Shown here: positions 12,017 to 22,503 of the stretch, one piece after another
How the letters are laid out: each line of letters begins with the position of its first letter
How positions within the stretch are numbered: position 1 is the stretch's first letter
NCBI GenBank assembly: GCA_902651635.1
Contig: CACRSC010000136.1
Span: 159,665 to 223,664, forward strand
Direction of reading: 5' to 3'
Origin: Mastigamoeba balamuthi
Lineage: Eukaryota; Evosea; Mastigamoebida; Mastigamoebidae
Length of the DNA stretch: 64,000 nucleotides
Made by a program: the position numbers and the translations under genes
Notes under the pieces: generated by a model
What the model was told of the DNA's origin: nothing
What the model saw: only the letters and a program-made list of their open reading frames with translations
Databases searched by the model: none

Positions 12017-12290
12017 TCACTGCTGTAGATGGCCTCTTTTTCTGTTCACTTTTCTCGTTCAGGTCGGAAAAACCGGAAGGCGAAAAGCATCCTTTCGTGC
12101 GAATGACAGAGCCGAGAGGAATTTCATCGGAAATGTGGAAACAAAATGAGTAGAGCTCCCGATAAAACAAGATGCGCACAGGCCGGACACCAACGGGGGC
12201 GTGGATCCGTGTCTGAACCTCTCGGCGGAACGAAAACGCGCAAATAATGTGGAATTCCTTGAGAGATTGCACCCGCCCGAATTTCAGAGC

Positions 12291-12296
12291 ACGTCA
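12291..12296 (+). promoter_or_regulatory. ACGTCA (CRE/bZIP-like) element upstream of GT8 copy C
   Basis: Reads GAGCACGTCACGACCATT, 71 bp before the ATG at 12362. Still present although the gene is damaged. Confidence 0.4.
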
Positions 12297-12361
12297 CGAC
12301 CATTTCATCACGGTCGGATCGCGTCTCAGCAGTCACAAACACACAGCCACAAGCCTCGGTG

Positions 12362-13913
12362 ATGCTGGCTAGCCACAGGAGCAGGGCAGTGGCGCTGGTG
12401 GTGGCCATGGCCTCGGCGTCGCTGATGTTCCACCAGTGGGCCTCGTGGGACGGCGTCCTGCTCTCCGAGATCCGAGACGGCCCCTACGCCCTGAGGCTCG
12501 CCGCCTCTCAGGACGACTCGGAGCTCTCGGTCTACGTCCCGCAGACGCGCTTCCCCGACCCTGGTCCCGACGACGTCAACGCCAGCACGCCGTCCCGCGA
12601 CGAGGAGACGCTGTCGTGCGAGGGGCCTCATCTGGCTGCGGGCGTGGACCAAACTGTGGGTGCTCGGGTACGACGCTGCCCGCGTGGCGGTCTTCTTCGA
12701 CGCCGACCAGATTGTCCTGGGCCCTCTTGATACCCTCGTCGATTTGATTCGCTCAGACCCCACTGGCGAGACGTTTATCGGCAGCCCAGAGACATTCCCA
12801 AAGGCCTTTAAGGAGCCCTGCCCCAGGGGATCCGACTCCCTTGAGCCAGACACTGGCTCGCTGGAGGATATCGACAGGGCCACGTTCCGCAACATCAACG
12901 CAGGTCTCATAGCGTTCAGGCCCTCACGGCTGCTCTTCTACGTACGCTCGCACTGCCCGTTGCAATAAGTTCACTCCGACACGGCCTACAGACGGCGATG
13001 GCGATGGCGAGGCAGAAGGACAGGCATGGATGCACGTCGGAGCTGCACGACCAGATGCTCATCAACTGCCTCTGCTTCGACAGCAGTCCGGCCACACCGC
13101 TGATGCAGAGCGCCATGAAGGAGCTGGGGCTCCAGTGCCGCACGACCACGTGGCAGTACGGGGTGTTCCTCGAGTACCCCGCGGCATGTCCGCACGTGTT
13201 CTCCCATCGCTGGTCCAGCGTCGTTGCGTGGCATGCGACAAAGAAGATAGACTACTCCCGCCCAGACTACAACGAGTTCATGCGCTTGGATACCACCGAC
13301 ACTCACTACTACGTGTATCTGCTGGGCCGCTGCCTGTACTATGCCGACCAAGATGTGCCGGGTGGCAACCCTCAGTGGTCCAACATCGTGGGGAGCAGAG
13401 TGGCCAAGTGTTACGAGACATACATGTCTCTCAACGAGAGCACACCTCCGCCCTTTCCGGCAGAACTCGAGGGGAACATTACCATCAGGGCCAGAAATAA
13501 GCGCTTCCTGACAGCAGATCTCGGAGGAGCCCTCGCTGCCTTGTCAATGGAAGTCCAAGGTGGGTAATAGCTCGCATTCCCATCTTTTTCTTAGCAGCTG
13601 TGAACGCTAAACAGAGGAGGAAGTCTTCGAGGTCATCAAAACAGGAAAGCCGGATGGATCGGTGTACATCAAGGGGCCGTATGGCAGCTATGTGGGCAGG
13701 GACGGGAATGCAGTGAAGTGCAAATCGTGGCGTGCTGGTCCTGATGAAGAGTTCGTTCCCGAGCTGTTCGACACCGGGAAGGTCCACGTGGCGTACTCAT
13801 TCAGGGCGAACAACGGGCAGCGGCTGTCGATTGGCAGCAAGAGCAGAGTGACCCTGAGCAAGAAAAGGGGCGAGTCCGAGATGTTCATTGTAAGACGCGT
13901 ACCATCTGATTGA
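12362..13913 (+). pseudogene. GT8-type glycosyltransferase with fascin-like tail, copy C, internal deletion
   Basis: Exons 12362-12941, 12992-13559 (568 nt) and 13615-13913, with the family's introns in phases 0 and 1. Exon 1 is only 580 nt against about 876 in intact copies. A deletion of about 296 nt near 12623-12635 joins the segment after LSCEG to the one before WLRAWTKLWV. It removes much of the N-terminal catalytic half and shifts the frame. The DAD motif (FFDADQIVLGPLD), exon 2 and the beta-trefoil (DGSVYIKGPYGSYV ... MFIVRRVPSD) are otherwise intact. Copy C is inverted relative to A and B, with the hairpin element 350 bp upstream. Confidence 0.75.
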
Positions 13914-14297
13914 GTTCGTTTGTAAATTAGGCTCAATGGAATAAGTCGCCTTCGGCTCAATGTCATCCGGTCGACTACCTTGTTTCTTCTGTTTCATCTT
14001 TTTTATTCCTTAAAAAGAATAGCTAGATAACAAACCGTGGTGACCAAGGACAAGACGCCGACCTGTCATCAAGTCATGAAGCAGCAGCAGCTTGTAGACA
14101 TGGTTGAGGAAAGGAGAGGGTGCCTCGCTCAGTACAGCCTTTTGTACTCCTGACCGTGTCTAATTGGAGAAGGGGGCCACAGTAAAGGTGTGCACGCCAG
14201 CGGGAACTCGTAATTAGATGCTCTCTTCAGGAGGGACATAACATCCCAAGGCGAGGGCTGTTGTTAAGAATGCAGACGACGACGGACGGGGGAGGAG
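13914..14297. other. Convergent intergenic region
   Basis: About 380 bp between the 3' ends of copy C and the giant membrane protein gene; AT-richer than its surroundings. No feature recognised. Confidence 0.4.
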
Positions 14298-17200
14298 TCA
14301 GAGGCCATCGTTGGCTGTTGTGCGAGCGTTCTCGACAGCGAGGACCTCGACGACGTGGGTAGGGCAGAGCTGCGTCTCGTCGAAGAAGTACCACTCGGAC
14401 CACTGCGGGCTCGAGTGGCTGTCGTAGCCGGGCGTCGGCCGCACGGCGCCCGCGAGCTCCTGCATGTGCAGCGTCCTGCCCGGCAGGCACTTGAACATGA
14501 CGATGGCGACCTTCTGGCCCTCGCTGACGGGCACGGGGACGACGCCGTCGGGCGTGACCTCCATGTTGGAGTACTGCAGCGTGTACTCGACGAAGCGGCT
14601 CGCGTAGACGCCGTGGTGCGGGTCGCCGAAGAAGCCCGGGTCCGTCGACCGCGAGGGGTTGAGCGGGTGGCCCACGCGCAGCAGCCCGCTGCGGCAGATG
14701 CTCCGCACGTTCTCGCGCGCGGTCCCGTGGAAGGCCACGCGCACGTCGAGCTCCTCCTTGTCCTCGGCCCGCCGCAGCACGTCGCGCATGTACGCCTGCC
14801 GCCGCGCGAACCAGCGCTCCAGCGTCGCGTTGCTGACGGCCCACGCGCCCGCGACGACGAACGTCAGCGGGTTCTTGCCGGCCTTCCAGCGCTTCTCGGT
14901 GTAGTCCTGGTGGTGCATCTGGTAGTACTTGGGGAAGTCGCGCTTGAAGTCCCGCAGGTCCTTGCCCGACAGCTCCCGGAACTCGGCCTCCAGCTCGCCC
15001 TCGGCCTCGCCCAGCTCGGCCACCAGCGCCACGTGGCGCGGCTCCGCGGGGTCGGGCGCCGGCTCGGTGGGGCCGCCGGCCGCGGTGACGACGGGGGCGA
15101 GCGCGAACGCGGCCATCGCGCGCGCCCGCGAGACGGCGACGCCGCGCGGGTCCGCGGTCTCGGCCTCGTCGACGAGGAACGCGGGCAGCGCCGACTGGGC
15201 CCGCTGCGAGCGCGGCAGGGGCTCCGCGGCGACGGCGGCGGCCTCGGGGGCCTCGGTGGTCCGCTCCTTGGCGTAGGCGCCGCCCTGCGAGCGCGAGCGA
15301 CGGCCCCGCGCGACGACGACGACCACAGCGACGACGGCGGACAGCGCCAGCGCCCCGCCGACACCGACGCCGACGCCGATGCCGATGGCTGTCGCCGAGT
15401 TGGCCCCGCCGGCGCCTGCGCGGTGTGACGACGACGAGGCGCAGGGCTCGTGCGATAACGTCACTGGCGACGGGCCCGCCGACTTGAGGCCGTCGGACAC
15501 GCGGACTGCGAGCTCCGGGGTCTCCGCGCTGACGACGACCGTCACGGCGCCGTCGTCGACCTGCCGCTGAGTGAACGACGTCGCCGGGACAGAGGACGAC
15601 CCCGAGGCCACGAGGAACGCGACGCCCGAGGCGCTGCTGACGTTCCACACGAGCTGCTCGGCCGACGTGTCGCTGTCGTCGGCCCGCAGCATCGCGCTCG
15701 TCACGATTGCCGAGCTCCTGTTGCACGGCAGCACGACGGCGGCTCTGTCGATCGTCGGCGCCGCGTCGGCGTGGAACGTCACCTGCGCGCGCGAGCAGGC
15801 GCTGACGTTGTCGCCGTCGGTCACCGACAGCGCGTACGCGGGCGCGTCGTCGGTGCCGTCGTGGCGCACGGCGACGGCGCCGGCGACGACGTCGGCGAGG
15901 GTGAAGGTCGTCGTCGGCCCCAGCGACCCAACGAACTCGCAGTGCGCGAGCGACGCGTTGCAGACGGCGAAGCGCAGCGACGCGGCCGCCGTGTTGCCGT
16001 CGACGGCGCCGAGCATCGCTGGCGTCAGCACGACGGTGGCGCCCTGCGCGATCGACAGCGCGTTGGCCGAGACGCGCGGGACGGGCGACAGCGCGACGGC
16101 GAGGACGAACGTCGAGTTGGCGCGCAGCCCCGCGGCGTCGGCGGCGACGACGACGATCGTGTAGTTCCCGGGCGCCGGCGGCACGCCGCTGAGCTCGCGC
16201 GACGTCGCGTTGAGCGCGGCCCACGCGGGGCCCACGAGGCTGTACGAGAGCACCGCGTCGTCGGGGTCGGCGAACGTGTCGTTGGCGAAGACGAACGACC
16301 AGCGCAGCAGGTCGAACGCCGCGCAGCACCCGCGCTGCCCCGCGAGCTCTCGCGCGACCGCCGGCGGGTCGTCGACGCGCGTGAACGCGATGTCGGCGAC
16401 GGAGGGGTCGCTGGGCGTGCCGTCGGGGTCGGTGAAGACGAGCGTGTAAGAGGGCGCCGCCTCGGAGCCGTCGTGGACGAAGAAGATGCGCCCCGCGGAG
16501 ACGTCGTCCATCGTGAACGTCTTGGCGACGACGTCGCCGCCGGCGCCCCTGCGGACCAGCGACCCCGCGGTGACGGCGACGGCGGCGAACGTGCCGTTGG
16601 AGCCGTGGCAGAAGTCGCTGACGCGCAGCAACGACGGCGACAGCGCGGTGGCGGCGCCCTCGACGACGGCCAGCGCGTTGGCGACGACGACGGGCGCGCT
16701 GTCCTTGACGAACGTGACTGTCGCCGGCGTGGCGGCGCCGGTGCACCCGCAGAGGGCGATGCTGAACGACGGCGCCGCGCACGAGCCGTCGTGGTCGAAG
16801 TTGACGATGAGGTCCTCGACGTCGCGCAGCGTGAACGTGTCGACGGGCGTCCCGCCGATCGTGAAGCGCCCGGCGACCACCGCCCGCGGCCAGATGCGCA
16901 CGCGCGTCGACGGCGCCGCGCTGACGACGTTGACGACGTTAGTGCGGACGACCAGCGAGCGGTTGCGCGTGACGACGAGGCCGTTGAGCAGCAGCGACGG
17001 CTTGGGGAGCCCGAACAGCAGGAACGCCTCGCCCGCCCTCGTGTAGCCGTTGGCGTCGCTCTCCGGCGCCCCGACGACGACCTCCGCGGCCCCGTCGCCG
17101 TTGGCGTCGCCCGCGCCGGCCGCCGCGAGGCCGAAGAACCCGCCGGCCTGCGCGCCGTCGAACGCGAGCGCGCGGGTGCAGTCGAGGGCCGCGGGGTCGA

Positions 17201-20200
17201 CGACCGCGGGCCACGCGCCGCTGTGCCCCAGCAGCACGTACGCGCGGCCCGCCTGCGCCCGCGAGCGCGGCGACGCCCAGGGCTCCGTGACGACCATGTC
17301 GGCGACGCCGTCGCCGTTGAAGTCGCCCGCGGGGCCCACAGCCCAGCCCGCGAGCCACGAGGAGCCCGCGGCGACGCGGAAGCCCTCGGAGGCCGCGAGG
17401 CCCCGCGTGAGGTTCAGCGCGCCGCTGGCGGGCCACGCGGCGGTGCTGGCGCGGCCGAAGAGGACCCAGACGGACCCGCGGGCGTCGGCGACGGCGAAGT
17501 CGGCGCGGCCGTCGGCGTTGACGTCGCCCAGGCCGGCGACGGCGGACCCGAGGCCCATGTCGAGCCCGTCCTCGGCGATGACGAAGCCCACGGAGCCCGC
17601 GATCGACGCCGCGGGTATCGTCGTCGACGCGGTCCACGACGCCGAGCCGTAGACGACGTAGGCGCGGCTGCCGGCGTGGTTGCCGCTGCCCGCGCCGCAG
17701 TAAGGGCAGCCGACGAGGATGTCGGCCCTGCCGTCCCCGTTGACGTCGCCGGCGCCGGCGACGGTCATCCCGAACCTGTCGCTCATCGCCGCGCCCGCGA
17801 TGGTGATGACGGGGGCCCTGGAGAGGTCGTGGCGGCCCAGCACGACGTCGACGAGGCCCGTGAACGGCCAGGGCAGGTAGATGTACGGGTGCGAGACGAT
17901 CCAGTCGGCGACGGCGTCGCCGTTGACGTCGCCGGCGGCGCTGACGTTGGACCCGAGGTGCGTGAAGGACTGGTTGCCCGTGAGGCTGTGCGACGAGAGG
18001 TTTGTGGCCCGCGCCACGGCGGGCCAGCGGCTGCGCGGCCTGCCGGCGACGAGGTAGCTGCGGCCGGCCATGTTCATGTTGCCGACGCCCCCGGGCTCCA
18101 TGTTCGGCGCGCCCACCGCCAGGTCCTGCCGCCCGTCGCTGTCGACGTCGCCCACGCAGGCGACGGCGGCACCGAACTCGGACATGTCGGCCTCGGCGTC
18201 GACGCGGGACGTCGAGCTGTCGGCGAGGAGCGTCACGGGCGACGACCAGCCCGACTTGCGGCCCCAGACGACGAAGACGGCGCCCGCGTCGGCCGCGAAG
18301 CCCGCGTCGTAGAAGCCCCCGCTGGCGCCGACGACGACGTCGCTGGCCGAGTCGCCGTCGAGGTCGCAGCCGGCGACGGAGATGCCCGTGCGCGCGATGG
18401 GCCCGACGCCGCGCATCGCGACGGCCTCGACGGCCCCGAGGCACGCGACGTCGTAGACGCCGGCGCCGCGGGCGAACGAGACGACGCCTGCGTGCGACGC
18501 CACGTTGCAGCCCCCGGCGGGCGTGAAGGGCGCGACGCTGTACGCGGGGGCCTCGCAGGCGCCGTCGTGGGCGAACGCCACGCGGCCGTCGGCGACGTCC
18601 TGCAGCGTGAAGACCGTCCGGCGGGCGCCGTCGACGAGGAACGCGCCGTGGGCGACGGACGTGACCCAGAGCCGCACGAGCGAGCGGTTGCCGATGGCCA
18701 CGCAGCCGGCGACGTCGAGGTTCTTGAGCGACAGCTGCAGCGTCTGCCCGCGGGAGATGTACATCTCGTTGTGGGCCATCGACATGGGGCCCTGGCCCAG
18801 CACGACGTACGCCCGCCCGGCCTCGGGAGCGGCCGCAGGGGCGCCGACGACGAGGTCCCCGACGCCGTCGCCGTTGAAGTCGCCCGCGCCGTCGACCGAC
18901 GAGGCGAACCTCTCCGACTCGCTGCCGCCCGACAGCACGAAGCCCGCGGAGCAGTCGAGCGACGACAGCGACAGCGCCGACGGCCACGGGCGCGCCGACG
19001 GGCGCCCGAAGAGCACGTAGAGACGGTCGGCGGCGCCGGCGACGCCTGCCGTGGCGATCGCGAGGTCGTCGACGAGGTCGCCGTTGATGTCGCCGACGCC
19101 GCGCACGCGCGAGCCGAGGCGGTCGTTGGCGGCCTCGCCGGCGACGACGAAGCCCACAAGCGCGCTCGTCGACACGGTCGCGAGGTCGACAGACACCCGT
19201 GGCCACGAGCTGCCGAAGACCACGTAGGCGCGCCCGGCGTCGGTGCGGCCCGACGGGTCCGCGAGCGGCGCGCCGACGACGACGTCGCCAACGCCGTCGC
19301 CGTTGACGTCGCCGGCGGCGCTGACGGACATCCCGACGAGGTCGCCGGCGTCGCCCAGCAGCACAAGCCCCGTGTCCGCTGCCAGCGTCGACACGTCGAC
19401 CGCCGTCGACTTTGTCCACGTCTTCGACCCAAAGACGACGTAGACGCGGCCCGCGTTCTGCCGGCCGGCGACCGCCGCGTACGGGGCGCCGACGACGACG
19501 TCCGGGGGCCCGTCCCTGTTGAGGTCCACGAGGCCCACCGACGCGCCGCACTGCTCGGCCGCGGTGCCCTGGACGGACACCGTCGCCGCGCGGCCGCCGA
19601 GGACGACGACGGCGCGGCCCTGCCCGGGAGTCCCGACGACGTAGTCGGCGACGCCGTCCCAGTTGACGTCGCCGGCCCCGGCGACCGACTGGCCCAGCGA
19701 GCTCAGCGGCGGGCCCGTGAGCGTCAGCGACGACGACGCGGCCGCGGAGAGCGCGGCGCCGGCGACGAACGCGGAGCTGCCGCGGACGAGGTAGCAGCGG
19801 CCGCACTCGTAGGCCGTCGCGTTGCACGCCCACGACGGCGCGCCGATGGCCACGTCGCCGAGGCCGTCGCCGTTGACGTCGCCCACGTAGGCGACGCTCG
19901 AGCCGCTGGCGTCGCCCGGGGCCTCGCCGTCGAAGCGCAGGGCTCCTGCGAGCGTCGTCGTCGCCGCCGTCGTCGACCCGCCGAAGACGACGTACGTGCT
20001 GCCCGCCGTCGCCTTGCCCGCGGGCCCGCCGCGCCGCGCACCGACGGCGACGTCGGCGATGAGGTCGCCGTTGAAGTCGCCGGCGCGGCTGACGTCGCTC
20101 CCCGTCTCCCAGCCCGCGGCGACGCCGAGCAGCGTGACGACCGACGTCGACGGCAGCGACGAGACGACCGCGGCGACAGCGAGCGGCGCAAAGTACACAG

Positions 20201-22041
20201 AGGCCGCAGAGGGCTGCGCGTTGCAGCCCGACTGCGTCGTGTACGTCATGACGCTGTACGACGGCGCCGACGTGGTGCCGTCGTGGACGAGCGCCACGCG
20301 CCCGGCGACGACGTCGGCGTACGTGAACGTCGTCGCCGCCGCCGGCGAGCCCGCGACGACGAACTCGCAGTGCGCGAGCGACGACACGACGACGATCGTC
20401 CGCGCGGCGTCGACGTCGCTGGCGATCGTCAGGCACGCGGCGTTGATCGTCGCCGAGCGCCCCTGCATCACGCTGACCTTGTTGACGACGATCGTCGGCG
20501 CGCGGTGGCCGTAGATGACGTAGAGGAGCCCGGGGGCCGACACCGAGTTGACCGTCGCCGCCACGGCGAAGTCGCCGACGCCGTCGCCGTCAAAGTCGCC
20601 GATCCGCGCGACGCGCTCGCCCGCCTGGTCGACCTGGCGGGCGCCGACGAGCTTGTAGCCCGTGTGGCACGTGAGGTCCGTGAGGCTGACGACGGCGGGC
20701 CACGTGTCGCTGGCGTGGCGCCCGAACAGCACGTAGACGGCGCCCACGTTGCCGAGGCCGTTGTTGTCGACGCCGTAGGCGCCGACGACCATGTCCGCGA
20801 GGCCGTCGCCGTTGACGTCGCCGACGCCGTCGACGGAGCAGCCGGCATCGTCGCCCGTCGCCTCGCCGACGATCCGCGTGACGTTGGCTGCGCTCTGCAG
20901 GTCGACGGCGCCTGCGGGCCACGCGCGGCGGCCCAGCACGAGGTAGACGGCGCCCGCCGGGGCCTCTCCCGACACGCCGAACGCCACGTCAGGCACCCCG
21001 TCGCCGCTGACGTCGCCGACGGCTGCGCGCGAGGCGGTGTAGGGGCTCGCGGACTTGGAGAACTTGGCGGCGCCCCCGGAGGCGACGAGCGACGCCACGT
21101 CGACGACGAGGCCCGTGGCGTTCCACGCGCGCTGCCCGAAGGCCGCGTAGTCGGCGCTGAACCAGTTGAGCAGGAGGTCCGAGCGGCCGTCGCCGTTGAG
21201 GTCGCCGGCTGAGGCGAACGGGTAGCCGCCGACGGCCATGTCGACAGCGACGGGCGACGCGAACTGCTTCGTCGGGCGGCCCAGGGCCACGCGCGTCACG
21301 GACCCCACGCTGTAGCCCATGTCGCCGTAGCCGTCGCCGTTGACGTCGCCGACGCCGGCGACGTACTGGCCGACGTAGACGCCGCTGTCGCCGTCGACGA
21401 CCAGCGCCGCCGCCGCAGACGCGTTCCTACGCGGCACGCCGGCCCTGGGGCCGCCCCGGATGACGTAGACCCGGTTGCACTGACGTGGAGTCGCCGGTGA
21501 GCCGAGTCGACGAGCCGACGGCGAAGCAAAACGGGGGCGAGAACCGTACGAGAACCGCGGGGTTGAGGGGGCACTTGCGGTCCGAGGACCCGAGGATGAC
21601 GTCGGCGTAGGCGTCGCCGTCGGTGTCGACGCCGCCCCCGACGGCGAGCACCGCGAGGGTCGACGTCTCTCCGTCATACGCGACGGCGCCGCCCGACGTC
21701 ATCTCCGACGCCAGCGAGAACGACGGCGACGACGACGACGACGGCCGCGCGCGGCCGTAGACGACGAAGGCGGTGCTGCTGCGCGTGGCCTCGGCGGCGA
21801 CGACGTCTGCGAGGTCGTCGCCGTCGACGTCGCCGGCGGCTGCGAGCCTGCGGCCCAGGAAGCCGCCGAGGGCGACGCCGGCGAAGGAGACGCCGACGTC
21901 GGGCGTCAGGGCGTCGAGGTTGACGAGGGCGTCCGGGGGGATGAGCGCCGAGGCCACGCCAGCGAGGGCAGCGACGACGACGACGACGAGGCGCAGCGAC
22001 GGGGACAACAACGAAGACGACGACGACGACGACGAGCGCAT
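14298..22041 (-). CDS. Giant integrin-alpha-like / CSPG / cadherin-like membrane protein with cytoplasmic PARP-like domain
   Basis: Two exons, 22041-21550 and 21479-14298, one phase-0 intron of 70 nt; 2557 residues. Order: signal peptide (LRLVVVVVAALAGVASA). Propeller 1, about residues 40-490, with seven FG-GAP units carrying Ca-binding loops such as GDVNGDGYGD. A CSPG-type repeat to about 608. Propeller 2 with seven units to 1062, CSPG repeat to 1178, propeller 3 with seven units to 1658. Then two more CSPG repeats, a dystroglycan-type cadherin domain (about 1871-1961) and two last CSPG-like repeats. TM helix about 2194-2222, followed by basic residues. The roughly 335-residue tail ends in a PARP-like fold (about 2338-2550): FHGT with His near 2413, GVYASRFVEYTLQYS for the Tyr position, and EWYFFDETQLCPTHVVEV. 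The ectodomain is suited to adhesion. Whether the tail is an active ADP-ribosyltransferase is unproven. Confidence 0.8.
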
Positions 22042-22503
22042 CTGGGGTCGTCGTGTGGCGCTGTGGCCTTGCGTGTGGTCTGTGTGGAGGTGCTGGCTGG
22101 CGGTGGTTACGATAAGGGAGAGAGATTGTGGTCTGCGGGACTGGACGGGTGGTCAGCAGTCCACAGACGCACACACTTCAAATAAAGGAATGCTGGTGCA
22201 AAATCCCCGAAATAGATCTACCAGATTGCCACTCCACGACAGAGCCCACCCGCCGTCCCGTGTCCTCCCTCCGAGGGGCGCGAGTGGTGACGTGACGTGG
22301 CCTGGTGCCGTCACTGCTGGGAGCTTTTCTGTGGTCCCCTGAGAGGGAGGTGAAAAGGGCCAGATATCTCGCGAGGTCAGATGAGATCATCAATCATCAA
22401 TCTCCCCGCCGGTATCTGATTCGGGGACAGGCGGAGCCAGTTCTCCACCCCACAGTTCACACCGCATCTCGCACCCGAGGCAGCGCATCTCCCGACCCCG
22501 CGC
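22042..22503. other. Divergent intergenic region
   Basis: About 460 bp between the 5' ends of the giant membrane gene (-) and the CoA-transferase (+). Probably both promoters; no motif recognised. Confidence 0.4.

Noticed and set aside
16939-20436. Long minus-strand frame of 1165 codons in another frame of the same gene
   Set aside because: Arg-rich shadow of the FG-GAP repeats; no start context or domain.
15771-21212. An open frame of 1813 codons on the + strand
   Set aside because: Exactly antisense to the giant FG-GAP gene; its protein is Arg/Asp/Gly/Val low-complexity produced by GC-rich third positions, with no domain.
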